From positions 85,219 to 149,218 of the forward strand of contig CAVYKK010000024.1 in the NCBI GenBank assembly GCA_963769045.1: DNA of 64,000 bases, written 5' to 3'. Each line of letters begins with the position of its first letter. Positions within the stretch are counted from its first letter, which is position 1. Below are positions 19,068 through 28,027 of this stretch, one piece after another. The stretch is from Methanocella_A sp963769045 (lineage in GTDB: Archaea > Halobacteriota > Methanocellia > Methanocellales > Methanocellaceae). Below the pieces are notes generated by a model. It worked only from the letters and a program-made list of their open reading frames with translations. It had not been told where the DNA came from and searched no databases. Made by a program: the position numbers and the translations under genes.

Positions 19068-21527
19068 TCAAGCCTGACGGGACGTATGGAACCGCACGGC
19101 CTTGACAATTTCCTGCCAGAAGATCATACAGAATGCAAAGACGGCAACAGCGGCGACCTGTAGTGGCGTAACCGACGTCAGCTTTAAGAATGTGCCTACG
19201 GCCGGCACGCCAAGCGCGACAGCCAGGAACGCGAGGACCGAGATCAGCATCACGTCGAGCGCCTTGTTGGAGAACGGGCCCAGGCTGGTGAGCGGCTCAT
19301 AATTGGAACGCATGACGAACGCCAGGGTCACCTGCCCGATCAGCCACGCGGTGAACGCGAGCGTTTGCGCGGCCGGCTGGGGCACGCCGACGTACAGGGC
19401 AGCGAAGTATGGTACCATGACGGCCACGAACAGGCTGAGGCCTGAGACACCGATCCCTTTCATCATGTTCACGTCGAATAAATCCTGCTTCGCGTTACGC
19501 GGCGGACGCGTATAGATCGTCCGCTCGGCCGGCTCAAGCACGAACGTGGTCGAGGCCATGAGGTCCATGAACAGCTCCAGCAGGATGATGTTAATGGGCG
19601 AGAACGGGAAGGACACGTTGACCAGCACCGGGAGCAGAAACACGCCGATGAGGGCGACCTTGACAGCGAGGTAGTACTTCACGCCCTTGCTCAGGTTGTC
19701 GAAAAACTTCCGGCCGGCGAAGATGCCCTGGGTGATGGTGCTGTAGTTGTCGTCGGCGAGCACGATGTCGGCCGCCTCCTTGGCCGCGTCCGTGCCCTTC
19801 ACCCCCATGGCGATGCCGATGTCCGCCCCTTTCAGCGCCAGCGCGTCGTTGATGCCGTCGCCGGTGACCGCCACGACCTCGCCGTCTTTCCGCAGGGCTT
19901 TGACCAGCCGGTACTTGTCCTCCGGCGTCGTCCGGGCGAAAACGGAGACGTGCTCTACCGCTTTATCCAGGCTGTCGTCTGACATATGGTGCAGTTCTTC
20001 GCCGGTGATCACCTGGTCGGACTTGATGCCGACGCTGGCGGCGATCTCCTGCGCGGTCTTCGGGTGGTCTCCGGTGACCATGATCGTCCGCACTCCCGCC
20101 CGTTGTGCTTTTGCCACGGCCTCCTTCACGCCCTGGCGTGGCGGGTCCTCCATCGATATCAGGCCGACCATGTTCATTCCCTGCTCCAGCGCGGAGAAAG
20201 GCTCGTCCTTTTCGCCGGGCGGAACGGCTTTCTGCGCCACTGCCACGACACGCCGCCCTTTTCGGGCCTCATTCTCCAGCGCTGCATAGGTACCTGGCGG
20301 CGTTTCCTGCGACGCCTTGATGACCTCTTCGGGCGCGCCGGTCAGGTACAGCTCATATGTGCCCGGGTGCTCCCGGAGTACGGCTCGTGTTTTCCGCCCG
20401 TTGCCGAAGCTCCGCTGGCGGACAATGCGTCCGGCGGCCGGCGGCAGATGTACCTCGTCATACTTTTCCGCAATGGCCCGGTCCGTCGGCGACGTAGATG
20501 TTTCGCTCATCGCGCTCCCGGCGGTCGCCAGCACCTCCTTCTCTTTGTACGGCGGGTACACAGAGGCCACGTGCATACGGTTCTCCGTGATGGTGCCCGT
20601 CTTGTCGGTGAGGATGACGGTCGCGTTGCCCAGCACTTCGGCGGCTTTGATCTTTTTCACCAGGAAGTTCTTGCGCGAGAGCTGCAGCGCGCCGACGCCG
20701 AGCACAATAGTAATGATCATCGGCAGCTCTTCGGGCACAGTAGCAAAGACCAGCGACAGAGAAGTCAGTATCATCTGTTGCAGGTTCCACCCTCGCAGCA
20801 GGCCCAGCAGCGGAATGGCCAGGCTGAAGAACAGCGCGACACCGATGAGCTTCATGGCCAGGGACTTCATGTAGCGCTGCAGCGGCGTCTTCGGCTCCTG
20901 GATCGCCCGGGCGGCGGTCGATATTTCGCCCATCCGCGTATGCTTGCCTGTGGCTTCGGCCCTCGCCATCCCCTCGCCGGAGGTTGCCAGCGTGCCCGCG
21001 TAAAGGGTATCTCCGGGCTCTTTCCCGACGGGCATCGATTCGCCGGTCAGCATGGACTCGTCGGCCTGAATACCGTATGAGCGGATGACTTTCGAGTCGG
21101 CGGCTACCTGGGTACCGGGAGCGATGATGAGCACGTCGCCGGGCACGACCTTCGAAGTATCGACGACCTTAGCCGTCCCGTCGCGGATCACTCTGGCGCG
21201 AGGCGCCGACAGTTTTGACAGGGCGTTAATCGCTTTCTTGGCCCGGTACTCGTTCCAGACTTCCGCCGAGATCAGCAACAGGATGACGACGATAATGGTG
21301 GCGGCGTCCTCGATACTGCCCCAGATGCTGTACAGGCCGCCCACGGCCAGTAGCAGCAGTATCATCGGCTCGGTGATTTCTTTGATCGCAATGGTCAGGA
21401 AATTGACCTCGCGGGCTTTCTCGATTACGTTGGGGCCGTATTCCTCAAGCCTGCGTGCCGCCTCTTCACTGCTGAGGCCTGTCTCCTCCGGCTTTTCCGG
21501 GACTGTTACGGTAGTGCCTTGTTCCAT
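19068..21527 (-). CDS. Cation-transporting P-type ATPase (P2-like)
   Basis: An 819-residue P-type pump. In order: N-terminal cation-ATPase domain (GLSSEEAARRLEEYGPNVI), actuator with DESMLTGES, the phosphorylation site DKTGTITENRM, nucleotide domain, MVTGDHPKTAQEIA, VAVTGDGINDALALKGADIG, and a C-terminal group of helices with PFSPINIILLELFMDL. The helix-4 motif reads VPEELPMII instead of the VPEGLP of calcium and sodium/potassium pumps, so ion specificity is uncertain. ATG 21527 is preceded by GAGG at 8 bases; upstream TTG and GTG codons are less likely starts. It is divergent from the dtxR-feoB operon, leaving open shared metal-dependent control. Confidence 0.92.
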   Translation of the reverse strand: MEQGTTVTVPEKPEETGLSSEEAARRLEEYGPNVIEKAREVNFLTIAIKEITEPMILLLLAVGGLYSIWGSIEDAATIIVVILLLISAEVWNEYRAKKAINALSKLSAPRARVIRDGTAKVVDTSKVVPGDVLIIAPGTQVAADSKVIRSYGIQADESMLTGESMPVGKEPGDTLYAGTLATSGEGMARAEATGKHTRMGEISTAARAIQEPKTPLQRYMKSLAMKLIGVALFFSLAIPLLGLLRGWNLQQMILTSLSLVFATVPEELPMIITIVLGVGALQLSRKNFLVKKIKAAEVLGNATVILTDKTGTITENRMHVASVYPPYKEKEVLATAGSAMSETSTSPTDRAIAEKYDEVHLPPAAGRIVRQRSFGNGRKTRAVLREHPGTYELYLTGAPEEVIKASQETPPGTYAALENEARKGRRVVAVAQKAVPPGEKDEPFSALEQGMNMVGLISMEDPPRQGVKEAVAKAQRAGVRTIMVTGDHPKTAQEIAASVGIKSDQVITGEELHHMSDDSLDKAVEHVSVFARTTPEDKYRLVKALRKDGEVVAVTGDGINDALALKGADIGIAMGVKGTDAAKEAADIVLADDNYSTITQGIFAGRKFFDNLSKGVKYYLAVKVALIGVFLLPVLVNVSFPFSPINIILLELFMDLMASTTFVLEPAERTIYTRPPRNAKQDLFDVNMMKGIGVSGLSLFVAVMVPYFAALYVGVPQPAAQTLAFTAWLIGQVTLAFVMRSNYEPLTSLGPFSNKALDVMLISVLAFLAVALGVPAVGTFLKLTSVTPLQVAAVAVFAFCMIFWQEIVKAVRFHTSRQA

Positions 21528-21671
21528 CGCCACCAACCTCTGCCAATATCAATTATTTTACGGAAATAAAATATCAGTGGCTCCTTCTTAGCGTGACGCA
21601 ACCGGAGTTATCCGATCTACCCGTAGGGCACCGGGCGTTAATGTTTCATTATCCGGGGAAAATATTTATTA

Positions 21672-21699
21672 TTAGGCACACCTAATTAGGTATACCTAA
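21672..21699 (+). promoter_or_regulatory. Two tandem DtxR-type operators at the dtxR-feoB promoter
   Basis: Two abutting 14-base palindromes, TTAGGCACACCTAA and the perfect TTAGGTATACCTAA, resemble DtxR/IdeR/MntR boxes. They follow an AATATTTATTA TATA-like stretch (21661-21671) and reach to 16 bases before ATG 21716, so bound repressor would block initiation. This suggests metal-dependent autorepression together with feoB. Confidence 0.85.
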
Positions 21700-21715
21700 A
21701 CAGTTCGTGATCGCC

Positions 21716-22366
21716 ATGAGGAAAAACATCGCCGAGGAATATCTGGAGACCATCCTGTACCTGACCAGAGACGGCCAGAGAGCTAAAACGAGAGACATCG
21801 CCCGGGCCATGTCTATCAAGCCGCCCAGCGTGAGCGAGATGCTCCTGAAGCTGCGGGACCAGGGCCTGGTCGAATACGCCCCTTACGAGGGCGCCCTGCT
21901 GACAGAGCCGGGCCGGGAGCAGGCGCAGCAGATCGAGCGAAAGCACCAGCTCCTTGAGACGTTCCTGGTGGACACGCTGGGCGTCGAGGTGGACACGGCT
22001 CACGAGGAAGCCTGCGAGATGGAGCATACCATCTCGGAGAACACGGTCGAGAAGATTTGCGCCTACCTCGGACATCCCCGGTACTGCCCGGACGCCCACG
22101 CGATCCCGAAAGGCCCCTGCTGCGAGAAGGCGGCGTCATGCTCGCCGCTGTCGGAGATGGAAGAGGGCGACGAAGCGGTCATCAGGGTCGTCACCGTGGA
22201 CAGCTCGACGAAAGACTATCTGCTTTCGCTCGGGTTCCTCCCCGACGTGCTCGTCTCTATCAAAAAGAAGCTCCCCTCGAACAGCCTGCTCATCAGGATC
22301 AAGGGCTCGGAAATTGCCATCGGCAAGGACATCGCCCGTAAGATCATGGTATGCAAAGTGGTCTGA
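21716..22366 (+). CDS. DtxR-family metal-dependent repressor with C-terminal FeoA domain
   Basis: A 216-residue regulator. Residues ~1-65 form the winged helix (AEEYLETILYLTRDGQRAKT, RDIARAMSIKPPSVSEMLLK). The metal-binding/dimer region follows (HQLLETFLVDTLGV, HEEACEMEHTISE). After a Cys-rich stretch (CCEKAASC), the last ~75 residues are a FeoA/SH3-like domain (LSEMEEGDEAVIRVVTV...LGFLPDVLVSIKKK). It should bind Fe2+ or Mn2+ and repress its own operon through the paired palindromes upstream. A GTG at 21707 is an alternative start. Its stop overlaps the feoB start (TGATG), so the FeoA domain and FeoB are made together. Confidence 0.93.
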   Translation: MRKNIAEEYLETILYLTRDGQRAKTRDIARAMSIKPPSVSEMLLKLRDQGLVEYAPYEGALLTEPGREQAQQIERKHQLLETFLVDTLGVEVDTAHEEACEMEHTISENTVEKICAYLGHPRYCPDAHAIPKGPCCEKAASCSPLSEMEEGDEAVIRVVTVDSSTKDYLLSLGFLPDVLVSIKKKLPSNSLLIRIKGSEIAIGKDIARKIMVCKVV

Positions 22367-24318
22367 TGAATCTAACGCCCTCCGGTTCTCTCAAGGTCGC
22401 ACTGATCGGCAACCCCAGCGTGGGTAAGAGCACTCTTTTTTCCCGGCTTACCGGCATCGGCGTCCTGATCTCGAACTACCCGGGCACCACGATGGAGGTC
22501 GCCCACGGCCGGGTCTGCCATGACCGGATTTGCCTGGACCTCTCCGACCTGCCCGGCATCTACTCGCTCGACGGCAACACCGCGGAAGAGCAGACGGTCC
22601 TGAAGTACCTGCGCGAGGAGAAGCCGGACGTCATCCTGAACGTGATCGATGCCACCCGGCTGGAGCGAAACCTGTACCTCACCCTCGAGCTGCTGGAGCT
22701 GGACACGCCGGTGATCGTGTCGCTCAACATGATCGACGAGGCGGCGCAGATCGGCGTGCAGATCGATGCGGGACAGCTCGCGGACCTGCTGCACGTCCCC
22801 GTGGTACCTACCTCGTCCCAGAAAGGCGTAGGGCTGGAAGAGCTGATGCACGAGTTCCGGAAGCCGCCGGGCCCTGAAGGACAGCGGCACGTGAAATACG
22901 ACCGCCACGTCGAGACTTTTATCGCCGACCTCGCCACGCTGGGGCTTTCCCGGCACGATGCGGTGCTCCTGTTGTCCCGCGGCCCGGACGGCGACAGGTT
23001 CTCCGAAGAGGCCGGCACCACCGCGGCCATCGCCCGGGAGGAGATCGAGCGCAGCCATGAGTCAGACATCGCTGAGATTCTCGCCGGCAACCGCTACGGG
23101 GATGCCGGCCTGATCTCCAAGGCCGTCATGCGGAGCCGTCCCGGGATGAAAATGTCGCTGAAGGAACGCATCGACACGCTGCTGATCAGCCGGAGATGGG
23201 GCTTCCTGATCCTGGTCGCCATCATGCTGAGCATGCTGCTGACGGTCTTTTTCATCGGCGGGTTCCTGGAGGGGCTCATAGGCAGCGGCTTCGACAGCTA
23301 CATTATCGAGCCGGTCAAGGCAGCGCTGGCCGCTCATCCGTTCATCAGCACTGTGGCAGTATACACCCTCATCGGCATACAGGCGGGCCTGAGCATAGTG
23401 ATCCCGTACATCGCCACATTCTACGTGCTAATGGCGGTGCTGGAGAACTCCGGCTACCTGACGCGGGCCGCGTTCCTGCTGGACGAGATCATGCACCGGT
23501 TCAAGCTGCACGGCCGGGCTATGATACCGCTCATCCTCGGCTTCGGCTGCAGCGTACCGGCCATCATGTCCACGAAGGCGCTGCAGACGAGACGGGAGCG
23601 AGTCATCACCGCGACGCTGGTCTGCATGGTGCCATGTTCAGCCCGCAGCATCGTCATCCTGGGGCTGGTGGCCAATTTCGTTTCCATCTGGGCCGGGTTG
23701 TCGATCTACCTGCTGATGCTGGGGCTGATCGTAGTGATCGGCTTCATCCTGGGCCGTGCGGTGAAAGGCGAGGAGACCGGATTCGTGCTGGAGATGGTGC
23801 CGCTGCGCGTGCCGAGCCTGAAGGACGTGATCGATAAGACGTGGATCCAGATGAAAGAGTTCATCGAGGTGGCGTTCCCGCTGCTCATCGTCGGCAGCGC
23901 GGTGCTAGGCGTACTCCAGTTCATCGGTTTTTTAAGCCTGATGAACGTGGTGCTGGCGCCGGTCATACAGGGCTGGCTGGGGCTGCCGGACTTCACCGCA
24001 ACGGCGCTGATCTTCGGGATACTCCGCAAAGAGATGGCGCTGGAGACTCTCGCCGTGATGGCCGGTACCTGGCAGTTTAACCTCGTCATGACGCCGCTGC
24101 AGATGTACGTGTTCGCGGTATTCACGACTATCTACATGCCTTGCCTGGCCTCCATTACCATGCTGAAGCGGGTGCTGGGCTGGAGAGATACCTTGAAGAT
24201 CACGGCACTCACGGTCATCCTGGCGCTGCTCGTCAGCGGGCTGATCGCTCACCTGGTGCCTGTCTTAGTCCCGCTGGCACAGGCCGTATGGCATGGGGCT
24301 CTTTCATTTTTTATATAA
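22366..24318 (+). CDS. feoB: Ferrous iron transport protein B
   Basis: A 650-residue Fe(II) transporter. The N-terminal G domain has G1 IGNPSVGKSTLF, G2 with NYPGTTMEV, G3 LPGIYSL and G4 SLNMID. A helical linker leads to the membrane part with two Gate motifs (FGCSVPAIMSTKALQTRRER and the later FGILRKEMALETLAVM). ATG 22366 overlaps the regulator stop, and an in-frame ATG at 22351 is an alternative. No separate feoA exists here, because the regulator carries that domain. Regulation is expected to be iron-dependent. Confidence 0.96.
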   Translation: MNLTPSGSLKVALIGNPSVGKSTLFSRLTGIGVLISNYPGTTMEVAHGRVCHDRICLDLSDLPGIYSLDGNTAEEQTVLKYLREEKPDVILNVIDATRLERNLYLTLELLELDTPVIVSLNMIDEAAQIGVQIDAGQLADLLHVPVVPTSSQKGVGLEELMHEFRKPPGPEGQRHVKYDRHVETFIADLATLGLSRHDAVLLLSRGPDGDRFSEEAGTTAAIAREEIERSHESDIAEILAGNRYGDAGLISKAVMRSRPGMKMSLKERIDTLLISRRWGFLILVAIMLSMLLTVFFIGGFLEGLIGSGFDSYIIEPVKAALAAHPFISTVAVYTLIGIQAGLSIVIPYIATFYVLMAVLENSGYLTRAAFLLDEIMHRFKLHGRAMIPLILGFGCSVPAIMSTKALQTRRERVITATLVCMVPCSARSIVILGLVANFVSIWAGLSIYLLMLGLIVVIGFILGRAVKGEETGFVLEMVPLRVPSLKDVIDKTWIQMKEFIEVAFPLLIVGSAVLGVLQFIGFLSLMNVVLAPVIQGWLGLPDFTATALIFGILRKEMALETLAVMAGTWQFNLVMTPLQMYVFAVFTTIYMPCLASITMLKRVLGWRDTLKITALTVILALLVSGLIAHLVPVLVPLAQAVWHGALSFFI

Positions 24319-24339
24319 ATTTTTAATTATTTAAATAGT

Positions 24340-24426
24340 AAGATATATATGCCTGACAATGAAGTACTCGTTATAAGATAGGCTGCCCGGCGGAGCGTTA
24401 GCCGTCCCCGGTAACCCGGAGGTCTT
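24340..24426 (+). promoter_or_regulatory. TATA promoter and GC-rich leader of the Thr/Pro-rich protein
   Basis: GATATATATGC at 24342-24352 is a TATA box after the AT-rich end of feoB. The leader from about 24373 to 24426 is GC-rich (GGCTGCCCGGCGGAGCG, CCCCGGTAACCCGG) and could fold. It matches no riboswitch I know. GGAGGT lies at 24418-24423. Confidence 0.5.
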
Positions 24427-25219
24427 ATTACGCACAAGAAAGCGCATACAATCGCAGTGGCCCTGGTAATCGTCTTTGTTATGCTGACATGTATAGTGTC
24501 AGATGCCATGGCAGATAGTAACGGAGGCAAAAAGCCAAAGATCAAGCTGTCTCTGGACCTTAACGACCCTGACCCGTCGGTAACGCCGGACCCGACAGAG
24601 CATCCGGTGCCCACCATACCGCCTGAGCCAATCGTCACTCCCTCGCCGACGCCGACAGAGACACCGACCGATACCCCGACGCCGACACCTGTGCCGACGG
24701 AAGAGCCGGAAGTGACGTCATCGCCCACGCCATACACCAACGCCCGACCCGACGGCCACGCCAGAACCTTCCGTGACTCCGGAGCCGACAGCTTCGCCCA
24801 CGCCGTCACCAACGCCCGACCCGACGGCCACGCCGGGGCCAACGCCATCACCGACCCCGGAGCCAACGCCGACCGCCACCCCTGGGCCAACGCCGGAACC
24901 GACAGCTTCGCCGACTGCCGAACCTGCGCCGGAACCTGAGACGGCGCCGGCCGTCATGCATTACGACAGCCAGGACTTCAACCCGACGCCCGGGCCGACA
25001 CCTAAGCCTGAAACCATACCTGCGAACAATAGTACTGAGGCTTCACCCTCGCCACCGGCAAGCCCGACGCCAGCGCCTACCATCCTCCCGACTCCGCTGG
25101 TCAGCGACGTCGAGCTTGTCCGGCCAGGCTTCAACATCGCGACGCTGTTCGCCATGCTGATAGGCCTCGCCTGCGTCGGGTACATCGCCTACCTTAGCCT
25201 GGTTGTCATCAGGAAATGA
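24427..25219 (+). pseudogene. Thr/Pro-rich surface protein with PGF-type anchor, frameshifted in the linker
   Basis: The 5' part encodes a basic n-region and hydrophobic core (HKKAHTIAVALVIVFVMLTC), i.e. a signal peptide. A long Thr/Pro/Glu linker follows (TPTETPTDTPTPTPVPTEE). At 24733 an extra T changes the frame: the original frame turns into ARPDGHARTF and stops at 24939. The linker resumes in the next frame (PTPDPTATPEPSVTPEPTAS) and ends in a helix VRPGFNIATLFAMLIGLACV with a basic tail, a PGF-CTERM-like anchor. Removing one base restores one protein of about 263 residues. GGAGGT is followed after three bases by ATT (24427), not ATG, so initiation is also unusual; GTG 24457 would lose the n-region. 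Function unknown, probably a cell-wall stalk. Confidence 0.75.
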
Positions 25220-25222
25220 AGG

Positions 25223-25966
25223 CTAAAGCTCCAGCGCCATATCATCGAACGCGACGATGATGTTATCCGCTTCCCGGGCCACTTTCTCCTGTACAGCCGC
25301 CCTGCTTTCCACGGTCGGGTACAACGAGGCGTTGAAATGCACCAGCGCCACCCGCTTCGCCCCCGTCTCTTTTGCTACTGTCACAGTATCGGCCGGCGAC
25401 AGGTGTGGCCACGAGTCGCGCCGCTGCCCGTCGAGCGCCGAACACTCGGTGATCAGCAGATCGACGTCCCGGCCCAGCTCGATCAGGTTGCTGCACAGGC
25501 CGGTGTCCGTGCAGTAGGCGATGCTCCGGCCCTCGATCTCGAACCGGAACCCGAGGCATGGCGAAGCATGCACCAGCAGCCGGGCGTCCTTCAGGTATGG
25601 CGCCAGCGCACGCTCTGCCGGCAGCTCGAACACCCCTGCCCTGAACGGCATGCCGGCCAGCGGTACCGTATAAGGCGGCCGCATGATGTCCCCGAGGACT
25701 TCCCGGGCGCCCGTCTGGCCGAAAATACGCAGGCCTTTCGACATGTCCAGACGCACCAGCGTATGCAGCCCCACGATGTGATCGAAATGATAATGGCTGA
25801 GAAACAGGTCGACGGGCTTCGGCTTCTGCAAAGCACTGGCCATCTTGTGAATGCCGTTACCCGCGTCGAGGACGACGTACCGGTCCTCACACTCGATGAG
25901 CGTACATATGGTGTTGCCGGCCCCGTTGTCGTACCAGCCGTTCGTACCCAGAAAGACCACACGCAT
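25223..25966 (-). CDS. Metallo-beta-lactamase-fold hydrolase (RNase Z-like)
   Basis: A 247-residue cytoplasmic MBL-fold enzyme. The zinc ligands are HYHFDH (residues ~58-63, the HxHxDH motif), CTDTG (metal-bridging Asp) and the final VHFNASLYP. The N-terminus VVFLGTNGWYDNGAGNTICT is like RNase Z and cyclic-nucleotide phosphodiesterase relatives. The substrate is not known. It lies 16 bases after the RecA-like ATPase on the same strand, so the two are probably cotranscribed, and is convergent with the Thr/Pro-rich gene. Confidence 0.88.
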   Translation of the reverse strand: MRVVFLGTNGWYDNGAGNTICTLIECEDRYVVLDAGNGIHKMASALQKPKPVDLFLSHYHFDHIVGLHTLVRLDMSKGLRIFGQTGAREVLGDIMRPPYTVPLAGMPFRAGVFELPAERALAPYLKDARLLVHASPCLGFRFEIEGRSIAYCTDTGLCSNLIELGRDVDLLITECSALDGQRRDSWPHLSPADTVTVAKETGAKRVALVHFNASLYPTVESRAAVQEKVAREADNIIVAFDDMALEL

Positions 25967-25982
25967 ACGTATGCGCCTCGCT

Positions 25983-26735
25983 TCAGTCGCTACCTTTCTT
26001 CATATCTTCGAGGCTGGCGCTGTTCTCGTCCACGTTAAAGTAGTACATGCGCGGCGAGTAACGGGATTCGCGCATCTTCCGTATCTGTATTACGTCCCGG
26101 GGCTCGTCTTCAAGGCCTACCTTGGAGACCCAGATGACGCCGTCCACGATGTGCTCCAGCGCTTTTACCAGTTCCGGCCGGTGGGCGCCCATGTGTATGG
26201 TAAACATAGACGTCGTCCCGTAGTTCTTCTGGGTGGCCATCTGGTGGTGGATGTAGTTCAGGATAGCCCGCTCCGAGTCGCTGGCCAGCAGCAGCGTCGT
26301 CAGCGAGTCCACGATGCCGCGCATGTTATTGTATGGCTGGACCTCCGACGTCGCCTGCTTGACCACGTCGTGCACGTCCTTGATGCTCGAAAGGTCGTGG
26401 CAGACGTACTTCCACCGGGACTGGAACTCGCCCCAGCCGAAGGCGTCGGTGAACCCGTCGATGACGATGAACTGGCCGTTGGTGATGTACTCCTCCGGCT
26501 CCAGGCCGTAGATATTCAGCTGGTTGACGATGGCCGCCGGCGGGTGTTCCATGTTGAAGATGTAGCAGTACTCGTTATTGAGCAGCCCTTCGGCGACGAA
26601 CTTGCTCTGCAGGATGCTCGATTTCGCACCCGTGTCCTCTTCCAGCAGGACGAGCGAGCCCCGCGGTATGCCGCCGTCGAGCGCGGCGTCCAGGTCGGGA
26701 ATCCCGAACTTGGCCCGGTTTTTGATCTCCGTCAT
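25983..26735 (-). CDS. RecA-superfamily (KaiC/RadA-like) ATPase with altered Walker A
   Basis: A 250-residue single-domain RecA-fold protein, starting MTEIKNRAKFGIPDLDAALDGGIPRGS, which is the KaiC/Sms N-terminal signature. The P-loop position reads LEEDTGAKSSIL rather than GxxxxGK(S/T), so nucleotide binding may be weak or lost. A Walker-B-like GIVDSLTTLLLA is present, as is the HMGAHRPELVKALEHIVDGV segment of archaeal KaiC-like proteins. GAGG before ATG 26735 decides the start; open codons up to 26828 are ignored. The MBL hydrolase follows. The role is unknown; signalling or archaellum-type regulators such as FlaH are relatives. Confidence 0.82.
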   Translation of the reverse strand: MTEIKNRAKFGIPDLDAALDGGIPRGSLVLLEEDTGAKSSILQSKFVAEGLLNNEYCYIFNMEHPPAAIVNQLNIYGLEPEEYITNGQFIVIDGFTDAFGWGEFQSRWKYVCHDLSSIKDVHDVVKQATSEVQPYNNMRGIVDSLTTLLLASDSERAILNYIHHQMATQKNYGTTSMFTIHMGAHRPELVKALEHIVDGVIWVSKVGLEDEPRDVIQIRKMRESRYSPRMYYFNVDENSASLEDMKKGSD

Positions 26736-26889
26736 GGTGTTCCTCTTTCGTGTATGATTAGAAGAGCGCACAAGTTTAATAATCATTTCGTGCCGGTACG
26801 CTGGCCCGCCTCGTCCGGAGTCGTTCATACCCGGGATTGCCGGCAGCTGCCCGCCAGAAGCAAGATCGCCACGTTACCGGTTGCTCAGA

Positions 26890-26905
26890 CACAATATTTA
26901 TATGT
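26890..26905 (+). promoter_or_regulatory. TATA box of the lipoprotein-DUF429 operon
   Basis: ACAATATTTATATGTC lies about 45 bases before ATG 26940. A start about 25 bases downstream would leave a short leader containing GGGGGCAAGAG. This gap separates two divergent units. Confidence 0.5.
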
Positions 26906-26939
26906 CATATGCAGTTTCCTATAATATCGGGGGCAAGAG

Positions 26940-27491
26940 ATGAAAAAAATAATCGTCGCGGTACTGTTCATTGTTATTCTTGCGGCCGTCTCGCTGTGCG
27001 GCTGCTCTATCCTTACCGGAGGCCAGGCTACCCCCATCCCGACTGCCATCGGACCGATGCCATCGGTAGCGCCCACGCCCACGCAGGCGCCTGTGTCGGC
27101 GCTACCGCGTTCCATATCAAGCCACGACATCGACCTCACCTTTTCGGGTGTTCACTATAAGATAATGACTTATCAAAGGACGAATGACGGCAAACAGTTC
27201 GAAAATATCTCCATGATCATATCCAACAACGGCAACACGCTGGCAAAGAAAGTCGTTTTGAAAGTGGCAATGATCGACGATACGACCATGGAAAACCTTC
27301 TCTATCAGGAGTTCCCCGTCGGCGACTTACGCGGAGGGGAAAACAAACTGATATACCTGAAGACGGATCTTCATGAGCCGTCTTATTTAATAAAATTAAG
27401 TATCCAGATCGAATGGGGCACCAACGGAGAATATTACAACCCCACAGTCTTCCTGGACGGCGCAGACAGCATATTCACGTTACCGGTATGA
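26940..27491 (+). CDS. Predicted lipoprotein, function unknown
   Basis: A 183-residue protein with a signal peptide and lipobox (MKKIIVAVLFIVILAAV then SLCGC), so probably membrane-anchored by a lipid outside the cell. A short Pro/Thr linker (SVAPTPTQAPVS) leads to a beta-sandwich-like domain (ISMIISNNGNTLAKKVVLKV, IKLSIQIEWGTNGEYYNP) of the NEW3/FxLYD type. It ends with an ATGA overlap into the DUF429 gene. No more specific function can be read. Confidence 0.85.
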   Translation: MKKIIVAVLFIVILAAVSLCGCSILTGGQATPIPTAIGPMPSVAPTPTQAPVSALPRSISSHDIDLTFSGVHYKIMTYQRTNDGKQFENISMIISNNGNTLAKKVVLKVAMIDDTTMENLLYQEFPVGDLRGGENKLIYLKTDLHEPSYLIKLSIQIEWGTNGEYYNPTVFLDGADSIFTLPV

Positions 27492-28027
27492 AAACGAACG
27501 CATACATCGGCATCGACCTGGCCGCACTGCCCAAAAACAAGACAGGGGCATGTCTTTTTGATGGCCGCGGGTTTGCCTGCCGGACATTATACGACGACGG
27601 CGAGATACTGGCCTTTATCGAGGAAAATCACCCCCGCGTCGTCGCTATCGACGCTCCGCTCACCCTGCCCCGCGGGCGCTGCTGCTTCGACGACGCCTGC
27701 TGCGGGACGAGAAAGATACGCGAGTGCGACCGCATGCTTATTTCCCGCGGCCACCGGGTGTTCCCGCCCGGCTTCTCGTTCATGAAACAGCTCACGCTGC
27801 GGGGCAAATCGCTGAAGGAAAGACTCCCGGGCTATGAATTGATCGAGGTGCATCCCCGTACTTCCATGCGCATCCTCGGGCCGCGGGAGTTCCCGGAAGC
27901 GCACAACGAGCACGAACGCGACGCCTGTGCTGCTGCGCTCACCGCTTTTTTATATGCCGAAGGGAAATGCGAAGTGCTCGGCGACGATGAGGGCACCGTT
28001 GTCATACCCTTGAGGCCACAGAGGTAG
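27488..28027 (+). CDS. DUF429 protein, predicted RNase H-fold nuclease
   Basis: A 179-residue cytoplasmic protein. YIGIDLAALPKNKTGACLF opens an RNase H-like fold, VVAIDAPLTLP gives a second acidic strand, and ELIEVHPRTSMRIL plus EHERDACAAALTAFLYAEG complete the DUF429 signature. The conserved Asp/Glu residues suggest a metal-dependent nuclease, but activity is unproven in the family. Its ATG overlaps the lipoprotein stop by 4 bases. The stop codon itself lies inside the first CCACAGAGG words of a long fold-back element, so the last residues (RPQR) are encoded by the repeat. Confidence 0.85.
   Translation: MKTNAYIGIDLAALPKNKTGACLFDGRGFACRTLYDDGEILAFIEENHPRVVAIDAPLTLPRGRCCFDDACCGTRKIRECDRMLISRGHRVFPPGFSFMKQLTLRGKSLKERLPGYELIEVHPRTSMRILGPREFPEAHNEHERDACAAALTAFLYAEGKCEVLGDDEGTVVIPLRPQR

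Noticed and set aside
24373..24426. Riboswitch in the leader of the Thr/Pro-rich gene
   Set aside because: GC-rich and foldable, but no match to consensus sequences I know (GEMM, cobalamin, fluoride); left as an unassigned leader.
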